Origin: Deltaproteobacteria bacterium UBA5799
Lineage (GTDB): Bacteria; Desulfobacterota; GWC2-55-46
Length of the DNA: 24,193 nucleotides
Assembly: GCA_002418185.1 (NCBI GenBank)
Contig: DIDN01000092.1
Coordinates: 1-24,193 of the forward strand
Direction of reading: 5' to 3'
In this document: in pieces, positions 6,589-15,066 of the stretch
Layout: every line of letters begins with the position of its first letter
Numbering within the stretch: position 1 is the stretch's first letter
Program-made: the position numbers and the translations under genes
Notes under the pieces: generated by a model
What the model was told of the DNA's origin: nothing
Seen by the model: only the letters and a program-made list of their open reading frames with translations
Databases searched by the model: none

Positions 6589-8326
6589 TACCGGCCTCCT
6601 TCGGTTGCCTGCTCATGACCTGGAGCCTGTGCAGGACGAAATGTCCGTTCGAGAAGACGGCCGTAGGGCCCTGCGCCCCGTCGTTTTCAGCCAGCAGGTA
6701 CACCTCGTCAAGCCTTTCAGTAAGTGCGCGCAGCTTGAAAAAGGCCGGCTCGTCGTCGAGTAGATACACGCTCTTTTCCGCGCGGGCCCTGCTCAGCAGA
6801 TGCCCGTTCAGGGAAAATACGGCATCGAAGTCCTCCACGCCGGCGGTCTCCAGGCTTGGGCGGGCAACGAAGACCCTCCGCTCGGCGATCGTAGGCAGGA
6901 GCATCCTGTCCCTTTGGGTCGGCTCGGTTACGATGTAGGAGGCGGCAGGGGTGTTCCTTTTTATCCAGTCGCTTGCCTCCTGAAGGGCCGCGGCTTTTTC
7001 CGACACCGGGTTCAATCGCACCTCGGTGCCCTGGAACACGAAAGGGTCTTCGTTTGCCCACGGCGACGTGAGCCTCGAGTGCGCCGTAGACAGCAGCTGA
7101 CCGGCTACCGCGAGTCCCAGCAGGGTAACCGCAGCCCTCCTCACGAGCGCTCCTTCGGCGTGGGCGGCCATGCCGGAGAGGAGCACCGAAAGGGGGACCG
7201 TCGCAAGGAGGGCGAACTTGTACTCGTTATGGTCCGGCAGGCGCACGAACAGGACGCACGCAAGCGCGAGCGCGGAGAGGATATAAAAAAGCTTCATCTC
7301 GCGACGGCCCGCGAACCTGCCGTAGCGGAGCCTCGCCAGTATGATTACAGCGGCCCATATCCAGAAGACCGGCCCTGTCCTGCCGACCTGCTCGAATATG
7401 GAACGCAGGCCTGCCTGGAAGGCTACCCCGCCCCCGTACTGCGAGGTGACATGGAGCAGGTACGGGAGTATGAGCGCGTGCGCTATCAGGAGGGGCAGGT
7501 ACCTGGCCGCCTTGCCGCGGACGAACCCCAGTGCCTTGCCGAAGGACGCAGGCCTCTCCTCAGCGAGGTCGGCAAGCGAGGACGCCGCCACCCATAGGTC
7601 GAAAAATAGTAGCGTTACCGGGTGGAAAAGGCCCAGGAGCGCCGCCAGCAGCAGTTCCGCGATGAAGAGCGGCCACTTCCTCGCGCGGCCCTTTTCAAGC
7701 CTGGCCTTCCAGTCGATGTAGAAGAGCGCCATGAAAAGCGCGACCGTGGTGGGAAAACTGTTCTGGTTGAGGAACTTCTGAAGCATGCTACCGAACCTGA
7801 CATCGACCCTTGCCCCGAAGAGGGATTCGATGAAGGAATATATCCGGTCGGGCGCAGGGAAGCGCGAGGGAAGGGCCAGACCGTGGGCAAGGCGGTATAT
7901 GTCAGCCGGAAAGCTGAGTATGGACGTAAACAGGGCGGCGCCCAGAAGGGCGTACATCGTGCCGTGTCCGAGCCTCCGGCAGAGGCGATACAGCAGGGCG
8001 GCGGATACAGACAGCGAGAAGCAATTGACAAGGACGACGGTCGTGAAGGGGTCGGTCCTGAAAACGTGCATGAGTGCGGCGATTGACGCGTGCCAGGGCC
8101 AGTACCTTGACGAGGCCTCCCCTATTACCTGTGGGTTCGTGGGCGGGACGATACCGTTGAATACCTGGTATATGTAGGCCGAATGGTAGAGCCCGTGATA
8201 GCTCTGCATCATCCTGCTGCTTATTGTCGATATCGAGTAGCAGTATGCGAACAAAGAAAGGACAAGGGCCAGGAGAATGAGAACTTCGTTCAACCGGACC
8301 GGTTTTTTGTAGTCGAAGACTTGCAC
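6578..8326 (-). CDS. Polytopic membrane protein, probable GT-C type glycosyltransferase (or Wzy-like polymerase)
   Basis: A 582-residue protein with about ten hydrophobic segments (about 13-33, 80-112, 122-140, 190-205, 219-250, 273-293, 317-333, 345-361, 369-387, 396-412). A soluble C-terminal domain (415-582) follows, presumably periplasmic. The first large loop contains SYHGLYHSAYIYQVFNG and a downstream RYWPWHA. A DHNEYKFA motif precedes a late helix. This layout fits lipid-phosphosugar-dependent GT-C enzymes, although the usual acidic pair in loop 1 is not obvious; a polysaccharide polymerase is the alternative. Start is GTG with AAGGA seven bases upstream. It overlaps glf by 11 bp and follows a methyltransferase by 30 bp. 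Confidence 0.65.
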   Translation of the reverse strand: MQVFDYKKPVRLNEVLILLALVLSLFAYCYSISTISSRMMQSYHGLYHSAYIYQVFNGIVPPTNPQVIGEASSRYWPWHASIAALMHVFRTDPFTTVVLVNCFSLSVSAALLYRLCRRLGHGTMYALLGAALFTSILSFPADIYRLAHGLALPSRFPAPDRIYSFIESLFGARVDVRFGSMLQKFLNQNSFPTTVALFMALFYIDWKARLEKGRARKWPLFIAELLLAALLGLFHPVTLLFFDLWVAASSLADLAEERPASFGKALGFVRGKAARYLPLLIAHALILPYLLHVTSQYGGGVAFQAGLRSIFEQVGRTGPVFWIWAAVIILARLRYGRFAGRREMKLFYILSALALACVLFVRLPDHNEYKFALLATVPLSVLLSGMAAHAEGALVRRAAVTLLGLAVAGQLLSTAHSRLTSPWANEDPFVFQGTEVRLNPVSEKAAALQEASDWIKRNTPAASYIVTEPTQRDRMLLPTIAERRVFVARPSLETAGVEDFDAVFSLNGHLLSRARAEKSVYLLDDEPAFFKLRALTERLDEVYLLAENDGAQGPTAVFSNGHFVLHRLQVMSRQPKEAGNGP

Positions 8327-8356
8327 GCAGATGTCCTTGAAAAAATCTTTGCCGGC

Positions 8357-9214
8357 CTACGGCCTCTTCAGCAGCACGCTCATCTGCCCCAGACGCAAAG
8401 GTATGTTGAGCCCGGGCAAAAGGCGAGCTGTTTTTTTCAAATCAAGCCCCAGTTCCCCGGCGGCGCGCCCTGCGAGATAATTGAGCGACAGCACCTTGGT
8501 ATGCGGCCAGACCCTTATGACACGCCACCCGTGCCGCCCGGCAAGGCCGCTCATGGTGCCCGGAGAAAAAAAGGTCCTGTGCATGGGCTCGATGAACCAC
8601 CACCTGCGTCCGAAGGCCTTCCGCCAGGGCGAATCCCAATTCGGCGTGCTTATGAAGAGGTGCGCCCCCGGGCCGGTCAGCCCGTCGCACCATTCAAAGA
8701 ACTCGCGGGGGTGCTCAAGATGCTCGATAACGTCCCAGGAGAATACGATATCGAAGCGCCTTCCAAGGCGGTCGCCGACCTTCCCCTGTATAACATTGTG
8801 CCCTCGTTTCCTCGCAACAGCGCAAGCCCATCGGCTCGGCTCGATCCCCGTATAAACGGCCCCAGGCAGGACCTCCTTGAAAGCGTCCGCCGCTATGCCG
8901 GTGAAGGCCCCGGCCTCAAGTATTTCGGAGCGCTCCAGGGGGGCCAGGGAGGCGCACTTCAGTATGTCTCTGCGGAAGGAAAGCTTCCTTCCGGCGGACT
9001 CTTCATCAACCCCGGGGTCCTCTAATTCCATATAGGCCTCGTAAAGGCTCTCGGACGGGATGATGCCGTCCGCCTGCACAAGGCCGCATGCGCCGCATGT
9101 CGTCAAAGACGCCTTCTTTGGGGATTTCCTGGTAATCCGGACATCTTCCGGTGAAAGGCGGCCCGTAGCGCGGCTGGGAACGGACAGCGCCTTTGAGCAT
9201 AATCTGCAATGCAT
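8357..9214 (-). CDS. Zinc-ribbon class I SAM-dependent methyltransferase
   Basis: A 285-residue protein. Cys3, Cys6, Cys40 and Cys43 (two CxxC knuckles) form a probable zinc ribbon. A Rossmann methyltransferase domain follows, with motif I EAGAFTG (100-106), an acidic strand end at GIEPS (123-127) and the motif IV/post region SWDVIEHLEHP (159-169). A conserved hydrophobic tail ends LGQMSVLLK. Proteins of this type are common in O-antigen and capsule loci and probably methylate a sugar or a glycan end. I chose the ATG at 9214, directly before CRLC, over a TTG ten codons upstream because the zinc ribbon starts here and a GGA lies at a proper distance. It lies between GT2 and membrane-protein genes. 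Confidence 0.85.
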   Translation of the reverse strand: MHCRLCSKALSVPSRATGRLSPEDVRITRKSPKKASLTTCGACGLVQADGIIPSESLYEAYMELEDPGVDEESAGRKLSFRRDILKCASLAPLERSEILEAGAFTGIAADAFKEVLPGAVYTGIEPSRWACAVARKRGHNVIQGKVGDRLGRRFDIVFSWDVIEHLEHPREFFEWCDGLTGPGAHLFISTPNWDSPWRKAFGRRWWFIEPMHRTFFSPGTMSGLAGRHGWRVIRVWPHTKVLSLNYLAGRAAGELGLDLKKTARLLPGLNIPLRLGQMSVLLKRP

Positions 9215-9307
9215 GTAGTTTCCGAGTCCTAAAGTTCTCGACAAAAAAAACGGCTTACAATGGTATATCGCGCTTCACGGGCCTCGAATCAGCTCCAAAA
9301 GCAGCGG

Positions 9308-10348
9308 TTATTTCCCGCCGTGTTGAGCGCCCTTGAGAGAACTGTAAAACGCCCTCATGGGAGCGGCAAGCCTTCTGCTGAACGCCTGAAGGAGCGACCC
9401 TCTTCCCGTAAACCCGGCGAACGTCCTTATGGCCCTCAGGACCCTGAAGTCGTCCCCCGGGTCGGAGACGAGGAGCTCGTGGAGGAAGCCCAGGGCATAC
9501 CTTTCGTGGCATTTCATGACGAACTCCGGTACGCCCGCCGCCTTTTGGAGCCTCAGGTCCCGGGCGGAGATGCGGAGCTGCCCGTAAGGATAGCTCGCAA
9601 GGGCCCTGCCCAGGACCGCGTCGGAGCGGCCCTGCCAGTAGAAGCGCCGGCGGAACCACCTCTTGTTGAGCCTCGACTTCGATATCTTGTGATGCACGAC
9701 CGCCCCGGGCACGAGGACTATCCGCCTGCCCTGCCGCCTGAGCATCCTGCAAAGGAGTATCTCCTCGTTCGATAAGAGGAGGCTGCCTTTTCTCCCCAGT
9801 TCCTCGGGGAACCCGCCGAGCTCCTCAAAGACCGTCCTCCTGAAGGCCATGTTCGCACCCCAGGGGTGGTCGTCCTCGCCGGTGAACTCGTTCCGGTTCC
9901 TGCGGGCCTCCGGGAACTCGCTCACCGCCAGAAAGGGAAGGAACTGGTCCGTGAGCCATTCGGGCCTCTCCCCCGGCCATACTGGCCTGAGCGGGCCGCC
10001 GGCGCAATACACCTCAGGGTCGTTGAAGGCGGCGTCGTATTCCCTGAGCCAGCCAGCGTCGGCCTCTATGTCGTCGTCGGTGAAGACGACGACATCGCCT
10101 TCGGCGTTCCTTACGCCGGTGTTCCTGGCGTTCGAGAGCCCCTGCCTGCCCTCAAAGACGTACTTTATCCCGACCGGGGAGGAGGAGGCAAGGCCCTCGA
10201 CCACGGCCCTGGTGCCGTCGGTAGAGTTGTTGTCCACCACGACCAGCTCGAAACCGCCCCCGGGGAAGTCCTGCCCGATTATGGAACGTATGGACCCTTC
10301 GAGCAGGGCAGAGCGGTTATAGGTGCAGACAATTACGGATATTCTCAA
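9308..10348 (-). CDS. GT2 family glycosyltransferase (YWQGxSD subfamily)
   Basis: With a TTG start at 10348 (GGAGAGAGG just upstream) the protein has 346 residues and begins MRISVIVCTYN like its paralogues. An in-frame ATG 29 codons earlier would add a Pro/Arg-rich leader and overlap the upstream gene by 29 bp, which is less likely. GT-A features: VVVDNNSTDGT (36-46), TDDD (90-93), WGANMAFRR (163-171) and LGRKG..LLSNEE (184-196). These are followed by the basic HHKISKSR block (219-226) and YWQGRSD (237-243). It is closely paralogous to the C-terminal half of the protein at 20662 and more distantly to 18527. Its last 28 residues hold a degraded version of the SWSWxITAPLR tail (LLQAFSRRLAAPMRAFYSSLK). 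Confidence 0.85.
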   Translation of the reverse strand: MRISVIVCTYNRSALLEGSIRSIIGQDFPGGGFELVVVDNNSTDGTRAVVEGLASSSPVGIKYVFEGRQGLSNARNTGVRNAEGDVVVFTDDDIEADAGWLREYDAAFNDPEVYCAGGPLRPVWPGERPEWLTDQFLPFLAVSEFPEARRNRNEFTGEDDHPWGANMAFRRTVFEELGGFPEELGRKGSLLLSNEEILLCRMLRRQGRRIVLVPGAVVHHKISKSRLNKRWFRRRFYWQGRSDAVLGRALASYPYGQLRISARDLRLQKAAGVPEFVMKCHERYALGFLHELLVSDPGDDFRVLRAIRTFAGFTGRGSLLQAFSRRLAAPMRAFYSSLKGAQHGGK

Positions 10349-10406
10349 TTTGCCTCTCTCCGGTAAGCGGCAGGGCCGCCTCAATCTGCCGGGCGCGGCG
10401 CAGGCC

Positions 10407-11261
10407 TCATTTCTTCCGGAATAAACGGGAAACACTCCTCAGCGGCCACGTGCCGAGTACGGCATCGCGGCGCCCTTCCTGCCGGGCAGACATGCTCCCG
10501 CATTCCATTGCCAGCTCCGCGAAATCATCGGCGGTCAGTAGCCTGAAGGCCCTTTTGAACATCTCGTGGTGCGCCTTCCTTGAAAGCTCCGGGTCTTTTT
10601 GATGGACCCCGCTTATGATGTTGCTCTTTTTCTCTCCCCTGTCCAGGTACATGTAATGCTCGCAGGTGTACACCTTCAAGTGGTGCGGCCTTGCGTGCTC
10701 GGCAAGGCGGATGAGCATGTCCCAGTCGATGAAGAACCTCTTGCTCTCGTCGTAGCCGCCGGCCAGCTCCATGAGGCTTCTCTCGTGAACGACGTTTATA
10801 TGGCTTATGTACCAGAGGGTCTTGTCGGAGATGGCCCCCCTGTTGAGCCTCCTCCTGGAGACCTCACTGAACTCGCCTCCCCCGGCTTTTACGAACACCT
10901 CATGGGCGTCGGTATGCAGGAAACGGACGCCCTTTTCCGACATGAAGCCGATCGCGGTTTCGAGGTGGTCCGAATACCAGATGTCGTCGTCGTCGAGGTA
11001 GGCTATGTAGTTGGCCTGCCCCTTCGATATGGCGAAATTGAGAGCCGCCGCCTTTCCGCCGTGCGGAAGGCCGTAATACGAGATGCGCGCATCGCCAAGG
11101 CCCTCGATTACGCCCTGGATATCGGCGTCGCCTCCGTCCTTGACGACAAAGAGCCTCCAATCCTTACGGGTCTGGCCGATGATGCTCGCAATCGCCCTGC
11201 GGATGAGCTTCAAGTCGGGGTTGTACGTGGGCATTATTATATCGACTGCGTTCGAGGGCAT
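10407..11261 (-). CDS. GT2 family glycosyltransferase
   Basis: A 284-residue GT-A enzyme. It opens VDIIMPTYNP (6-15), with VVKDGGDADI (39-48) in place of the more usual VDDGS segment. HGGKAAALNFAI (67-78) and the metal-binding LDDDD (89-93) follow, then IDWDMLIRLAEH later in the chain. Donor and acceptor cannot be read from the sequence. A strong Shine-Dalgarno AGGAGG lies nine bases before the ATG. The C-terminus ends in a basic, positively charged stretch (PLRSVSRLFRKK) which weakly recalls the tail module of neighbouring proteins but lacks the SW motif. It sits between two other GT2 genes in the same direction. Confidence 0.85.
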   Translation of the reverse strand: MPSNAVDIIMPTYNPDLKLIRRAIASIIGQTRKDWRLFVVKDGGDADIQGVIEGLGDARISYYGLPHGGKAAALNFAISKGQANYIAYLDDDDIWYSDHLETAIGFMSEKGVRFLHTDAHEVFVKAGGGEFSEVSRRRLNRGAISDKTLWYISHINVVHERSLMELAGGYDESKRFFIDWDMLIRLAEHARPHHLKVYTCEHYMYLDRGEKKSNIISGVHQKDPELSRKAHHEMFKRAFRLLTADDFAELAMECGSMSARQEGRRDAVLGTWPLRSVSRLFRKK

Positions 11262-11297
11262 AATAACAAACCTCCTGTCAGGCCCGGGCGACCGGAG

Positions 11298-12167
11298 CTA
11301 TCTTACATACCCCTTTGTGAGACGGTTTCCCTTGAAAACAAAGACCGGCCTGATAAACGGAAAAAGGAACTCGGACGGGCGCTTCATCTGCAGGAGCAGG
11401 AGCCCCCGGATATATGCGAACATCACCCTCGGATTGAACAAATCGAGCGCCATCTCGAAAAACGAATATTCCTGGCCGGCATTTCTCCAACCGAACCCCT
11501 CGTTTTCGCACCTCTTGGCAAGCTCCGAAACACCGTAGCTGTGGGAATGCAAGACCGCAGCTTCCTCCCGGAGCACTATCCTCCAGCCCTTTTCCTCAAG
11601 CTTTTTCTGAAAGACCTTGTCCTCGCTCATCTCAACAGGGCCTATTCTGTTCTCCTCCCAGGCGGCTTTCCTCACGGCACAGCAAACGAAAGACAGTCCG
11701 AGTCCCTTGTGCTTTGAAAGCCAATCCGCGCACTCCCTCGTGAAATAGAACAGCCCCGCCCTGCTCCAGTAAAAGGCGTCAGCCCCCTGCTCCTGCGAGT
11801 CCGTGCACTGCACGGCCCCGACGGACGCGTCCTCGAACGGCGCGACAAGCTCATTAAGCCAGTCCTGCCCCACCGGGACCGCGTCCTGGGAGATGGCAAC
11901 AACTATTTCGCCCCTTGCGAGGGAAAACCCGTAATCGCGCGTGAGGCCGAAGTTAAACTCTTCGGGCCTTATCGAATACACCCTAACCTTTCGCGCCTTC
12001 ATCACTTCGAGCGTTCCGTCGGTGGAGCCGGAATCCACTGCAACGACCTCGAAACCGAAGGGCGCTTTTTGCGAAAGGACGGAATCGAGGGACTCCCGGA
12101 ATAGCGCGCCGCCGTTCTTCGTAAGATAAACTATCGAGGCCTTTATGCTCATAATTTTGCGGGACAT
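11298..12167 (-). CDS. GT2 family glycosyltransferase, rhamnosyltransferase-like
   Basis: A 289-residue enzyme with the hallmarks of dTDP-rhamnosyl transferase-type GT2 proteins. These are VAVDSGSTDGT (42-52), EFNFGLTRDYG (70-80) and SQDAVP (93-98), where the usual DxD is replaced by a QDA motif. The late HSHSYGVSELAKR block fits the same family. That family also includes galactofuranosyltransferases, so with glf in the operon either rhamnose or Galf transfer is plausible; I cannot decide. ATG at 12167 follows GGAG with a short gap, 10 bp downstream of the methyltransferase stop. Confidence 0.82.
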   Translation of the reverse strand: MSRKIMSIKASIVYLTKNGGALFRESLDSVLSQKAPFGFEVVAVDSGSTDGTLEVMKARKVRVYSIRPEEFNFGLTRDYGFSLARGEIVVAISQDAVPVGQDWLNELVAPFEDASVGAVQCTDSQEQGADAFYWSRAGLFYFTRECADWLSKHKGLGLSFVCCAVRKAAWEENRIGPVEMSEDKVFQKKLEEKGWRIVLREEAAVLHSHSYGVSELAKRCENEGFGWRNAGQEYSFFEMALDLFNPRVMFAYIRGLLLLQMKRPSEFLFPFIRPVFVFKGNRLTKGYVR

Positions 12168-12177
12168 GGACTCCGGC

Positions 12178-12987
12178 CTATATGGCCGAACGCAAGCCCC
12201 GTGGCAGCCGAAAAGAATGGTCTTTTGCCCCGATGATGATGCCCTGCCCGGGGACGCAGTATTTCGGCAACTCGATTTCCAGGTATTCCACCTTGAAACC
12301 GGTGTCTCTCATGGTATCGAGCAGGTCGCGCCCGTAGTCCCGGTATACGAGGGTCTGCCCCACGTGGTAGACGGGAGGCAGCACATTAACGTCCCCGCCG
12401 CCTTTCACTTCGACGCGCGTAACGGTCTTTTCAATCCCGTGATTGTAAGGTATCTGGAGAAGGAACAGCCCGTCGGGCCTGAGCACCCTGTACACCTCTC
12501 CAAGCGCCTTCTCGTAAAAGCGCACGTGCTCGAAAACGTCGGAGGTAATGACGACGTCGAAGGACTCGTCCGGGTAATGCAGGCCCTGCAGGTCGGCAAA
12601 CTTCCTGCGGTCGAAATCCGGCTTTTTCATGGCCGCGGGGTCGTATTGCGCGTTGATGTAGTCGAAAATGCCGGAAAGGTATTTGCAATAGCTTGCGACC
12701 CCGCTCGCCTCGAAGACCTTGATTCCCCTGTTCTGTTTCATCCGGGCCAGGGGCGTATCTCCGTCGCCGAGGAGCGAGCCGAGCGCGTAAGCCAGCAGCC
12801 TGTTCCTGGTCGATGAATCGCACACGGGACAGCGGAAGCTCTCCCTCATGCGCACAGGGTCGACGTCCTCGAAGACGACCCCGCGACCGCAGACATTGCA
12901 GCGCCCCTTTACGTCGGAATCCGAGGGCCTTTTCCAGAACCGGCCTGCCCTGTATTTAAGGAAGCGGATTTTTTCACAATCGAGCAT
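12178..12987 (-). CDS. Zinc-ribbon methyltransferase with atypical motif I
   Basis: A 269-residue protein with four cysteines (30, 33, 53, 56), CNVC and CPVC, forming a probable zinc ribbon; SSTRNRLLAY follows directly. The methyltransferase-like domain keeps SFDVVITSDVFEHV (142-155) and RVLRPDGLFLLQIPY (167-181). The SAM-binding glycine loop is replaced by KVFEASGVASY (90-100), so cofactor binding is plausible but not assured. A related gene at 15067 has the same layout. The ATG at 12987 lies 11 bp after the upstream GT2 stop; an in-frame start 24 codons earlier would overlap that gene, so I reject it. The likely role is glycan methylation. Confidence 0.78.
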   Translation of the reverse strand: MLDCEKIRFLKYRAGRFWKRPSDSDVKGRCNVCGRGVVFEDVDPVRMRESFRCPVCDSSTRNRLLAYALGSLLGDGDTPLARMKQNRGIKVFEASGVASYCKYLSGIFDYINAQYDPAAMKKPDFDRRKFADLQGLHYPDESFDVVITSDVFEHVRFYEKALGEVYRVLRPDGLFLLQIPYNHGIEKTVTRVEVKGGGDVNVLPPVYHVGQTLVYRDYGRDLLDTMRDTGFKVEYLEIELPKYCVPGQGIIIGAKDHSFRLPRGLRSAI

Positions 12988-12998
12988 GGCAGCCCCAA

Positions 12999-13160
12999 TC
13001 AAGTGCTTCTCACGATTTCGAGGACCCGGCGTAGCGGCGCGGTAATCCTCCAGCTCCACGAGTTCAGGAGTGCGGCTATCTGGCGGTCCTTTTCAGCGAC
13101 GTCCATGCAAAGGCGGCGATTCCTTTCCGCAAGGTACCGTACTCTTTTCCCCACTTCAGC
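12999..13160 (-). repeat. Tail module copy: GT2 C-terminus
   Basis: Encodes a coiled coil with LAERNRRL and VAEKDRQIAALLN followed by SWSWRITAPLR and a basic end. The plus-strand DNA around GGCGCGGTAATCCTCCAGCTC resembles the sulfotransferase tail (15816-15836), but it is more GC-rich than the other copies and matches its surroundings. Confidence 0.7.
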
Positions 13161-14222
13161 GGGGTTTACCTGCCGGTCGGCTCCGTGCCTGCCCTCTTGC
13201 GGCCGCTCCGTCAACTGCGCCGGGGGGGCTTCCTGGTCCGGTTCGAGCTCTGAAAGTACGTCTTCGAGATGCAGGACAAACTCCTGCAGGTCATGCCGCC
13301 TGACCGGTGCGCCGCCTTCCCGCTCTCCACACCTATCGACCCACGCGGAGTAGAGCCCGCAGCTCATTACCAGCCTCAAAAAGGGGGTCGCAACGTCGAC
13401 GAGGTCGGCCTGCCCCCCGATGAACCTGTCGAAATCGCGCAAAAAAGTATTTTTGATCCTCGATATGGCGTCGTCAAGCTCTCTTTCCCTCTGCTCGAAG
13501 GTTTGAGGCTCGTAATCGGAATAAAGCTCCTTGAGGGAAAATTTACCGCACTCGTATTTCTTGAACTGGCGATAAAGCCCCAGCAGCGTGGCCCGGTGCT
13601 TGTGATATACGAGGGCCTCGGGGTTGAATTTGATTTTCAGACCGAGTTTTTTCTGCATGCGCCAGGACATCTCGGCGTCGCCGCCGGAGGTCATCTCAGG
13701 GATGAAAGGGCCGAGCTTGCCGAAAACCTCCCTGCGGTACGCGGAATTGGCCGTCTGCGTATACGGGAGGTAGGCGCATTTCAGTGTCCCTTCCTGCCTC
13801 AAGATACCGATGCGGTCTGAAAACCTCTCGACCAAAGTCGTCGGCTGATAAGCCTCTATTCCACCGGCGAAACAGCCTATCGAGTCATCCTCCCATTCCT
13901 TTATCAAATGCCTCAGCCATCCCTGAGTCGCGATACAGTCGGAATCGGTGAAGGCCAAAAGCTCGCCCCTGGCCTCAGCTATCCCCTTGTTCCTTGCGGC
14001 GTATGAGCTTTTTTTGTCCGGCTCAAAAAAGTGTTTCACGTCGTATTTTTTCGCGATGCGGACGCTTTCGTCGGTAGAGCCGTTATCGACGACTATGACT
14101 TCGCGCCTGTCGGCCGGGTAGTCAAGCCGCATGACCGACTCAAGGCACAGGCCGAGAGTGGCCTGCGAGTTGTAGGCGGGGATGATTATCGAGATGAAAG
14201 GAAGCCGATCATGCTCAAGCAT
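12999..14222 (-). CDS. GT2 family glycosyltransferase with C-terminal coiled-coil and SWSWRITAPLR tail
   Basis: A 407-residue protein. The GT-A domain occupies about 8-240: FISIIIPAYNS (9-19), VVDNGSTDES (44-53), TDSDC (92-96), the acceptor-side block SGGDAEMSWRM (179-189) and YHKHRA (206-211). A helical, charged region without a known domain follows (about 241-350). The tail module closes the protein: a short coiled coil (about 357-386) then SWSWRITAPLR (388-398) and a basic end. The ATG at 14222 has GGGGAG seven bases upstream; the in-frame TTG at 14243 is worse. It overlaps the upstream methyltransferase stop by 8 bp. The tail is shared with three unrelated enzymes in this window. Confidence 0.87.
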   Translation of the reverse strand: MLEHDRLPFISIIIPAYNSQATLGLCLESVMRLDYPADRREVIVVDNGSTDESVRIAKKYDVKHFFEPDKKSSYAARNKGIAEARGELLAFTDSDCIATQGWLRHLIKEWEDDSIGCFAGGIEAYQPTTLVERFSDRIGILRQEGTLKCAYLPYTQTANSAYRREVFGKLGPFIPEMTSGGDAEMSWRMQKKLGLKIKFNPEALVYHKHRATLLGLYRQFKKYECGKFSLKELYSDYEPQTFEQRERELDDAISRIKNTFLRDFDRFIGGQADLVDVATPFLRLVMSCGLYSAWVDRCGEREGGAPVRRHDLQEFVLHLEDVLSELEPDQEAPPAQLTERPQEGRHGADRQVNPAEVGKRVRYLAERNRRLCMDVAEKDRQIAALLNSWSWRITAPLRRVLEIVRST

Positions 14223-15042
14223 TCGGTTTTCTCCCCAACCCAATCATAGTTGCACCGTTCGGAAGGAATCGGAAAAAACGCCAATCGAGATATGCAAACT
14301 CCGAAAGAAGCCTCAGGGTTGCGGGGCTCCTCGCGATTGAACTCTTTCTTTTTTTAAGCGACTCCATGATGAGCCAGGCAATCCTTGTAAAGAAATGAGC
14401 CCTGAATCTGATTTTCTTAACCTGAAGGCCTGATTCGGAAAAGATATTGACCACATCATCGCTTGTCAATCGCCTGACATGCTCGTATGGGTCAGTCCCG
14501 AACCTATTGAAGCCGTCTTTCGCTTTTTGCAAAGTTTTCGAAAAATAATTTTGAAACCATTCAAAAGAGAACCTGTTGGCGCATGGCGTAGTGAACAGTA
14601 TCCATCCATTCGGCTTCAGAACCCTTGAAAATTCCGACACCGTTTTTTTTACATCATAGACATGCTCAAGCAGCTCTATCGTGATAAGGAGGTCGATGCT
14701 TGCGTCAGGAATTGCCGACAGCTCTTCCGCCCTTGAAACAAAAAAGAGGCCGTCCGGATGATTCTCGCGCGCTTTAGCTATTGCCACATCTGAAAAATCC
14801 ACACCGGAAAAAGCGCTATCCCCGAAGTAAGTCTTCGCGAGGCCGATATACCTGCCCTGCCCGCAGCCGACATCCAATACCCGTTCCGGACGGTGAGACT
14901 TTGACAAATAGCCGAGCATATGTCTGACGGTCTTATGCCTGCACCACTCATAAATATCGGTGAAGTTCGACATATACCCGGCAGAGTAGAGTTTGTTATA
15001 ATGCTCTGTACCGGGGGCCGGGTTCTTAGTTGTCTTTGTCAT
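14215..15042 (-). CDS. Class I SAM-dependent methyltransferase
   Basis: A 275-residue enzyme with a fully canonical motif I, VLDVGCGQGRY (55-65). An acidic residue ends strand 2 (VDFSD, 81-85), and LITIELLEHV (119-128) and RVLKPNGWILFTTP (140-153) follow. It is a Methyltransf_11/23-type small-molecule or sugar methyltransferase, cytoplasmic, most similar in style to those of O-antigen loci. The Shine-Dalgarno before ATG 15042 is weak. It overlaps the downstream GT2 gene by 8 bp. From here rightwards the DNA becomes visibly AT-richer than the genes to the left. Confidence 0.87.
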   Translation of the reverse strand: MTKTTKNPAPGTEHYNKLYSAGYMSNFTDIYEWCRHKTVRHMLGYLSKSHRPERVLDVGCGQGRYIGLAKTYFGDSAFSGVDFSDVAIAKARENHPDGLFFVSRAEELSAIPDASIDLLITIELLEHVYDVKKTVSEFSRVLKPNGWILFTTPCANRFSFEWFQNYFSKTLQKAKDGFNRFGTDPYEHVRRLTSDDVVNIFSESGLQVKKIRFRAHFFTRIAWLIMESLKKRKSSIARSPATLRLLSEFAYLDWRFFRFLPNGATMIGLGRKPNA

Positions 15043-15066
15043 ACGCGCACCAATTTGGCCAAAAAC

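Noticed and set aside
5704..6618. 304-codon plus-strand reading frame opposite glf
   Set aside because: It is antisense to a textbook UDP-galactopyranose mutase; its sequence shows no recognisable domain.
8183..9025. 280-codon plus-strand reading frame
   Set aside because: It overlaps the end of the methyltransferase gene and the start of the membrane-protein gene on the other strand; no domain seen.
10599..11717. 372-codon plus-strand reading frame
   Set aside because: It is antisense to two GT2 genes and spans their intergenic gap; no motif and a mirror-frame composition.
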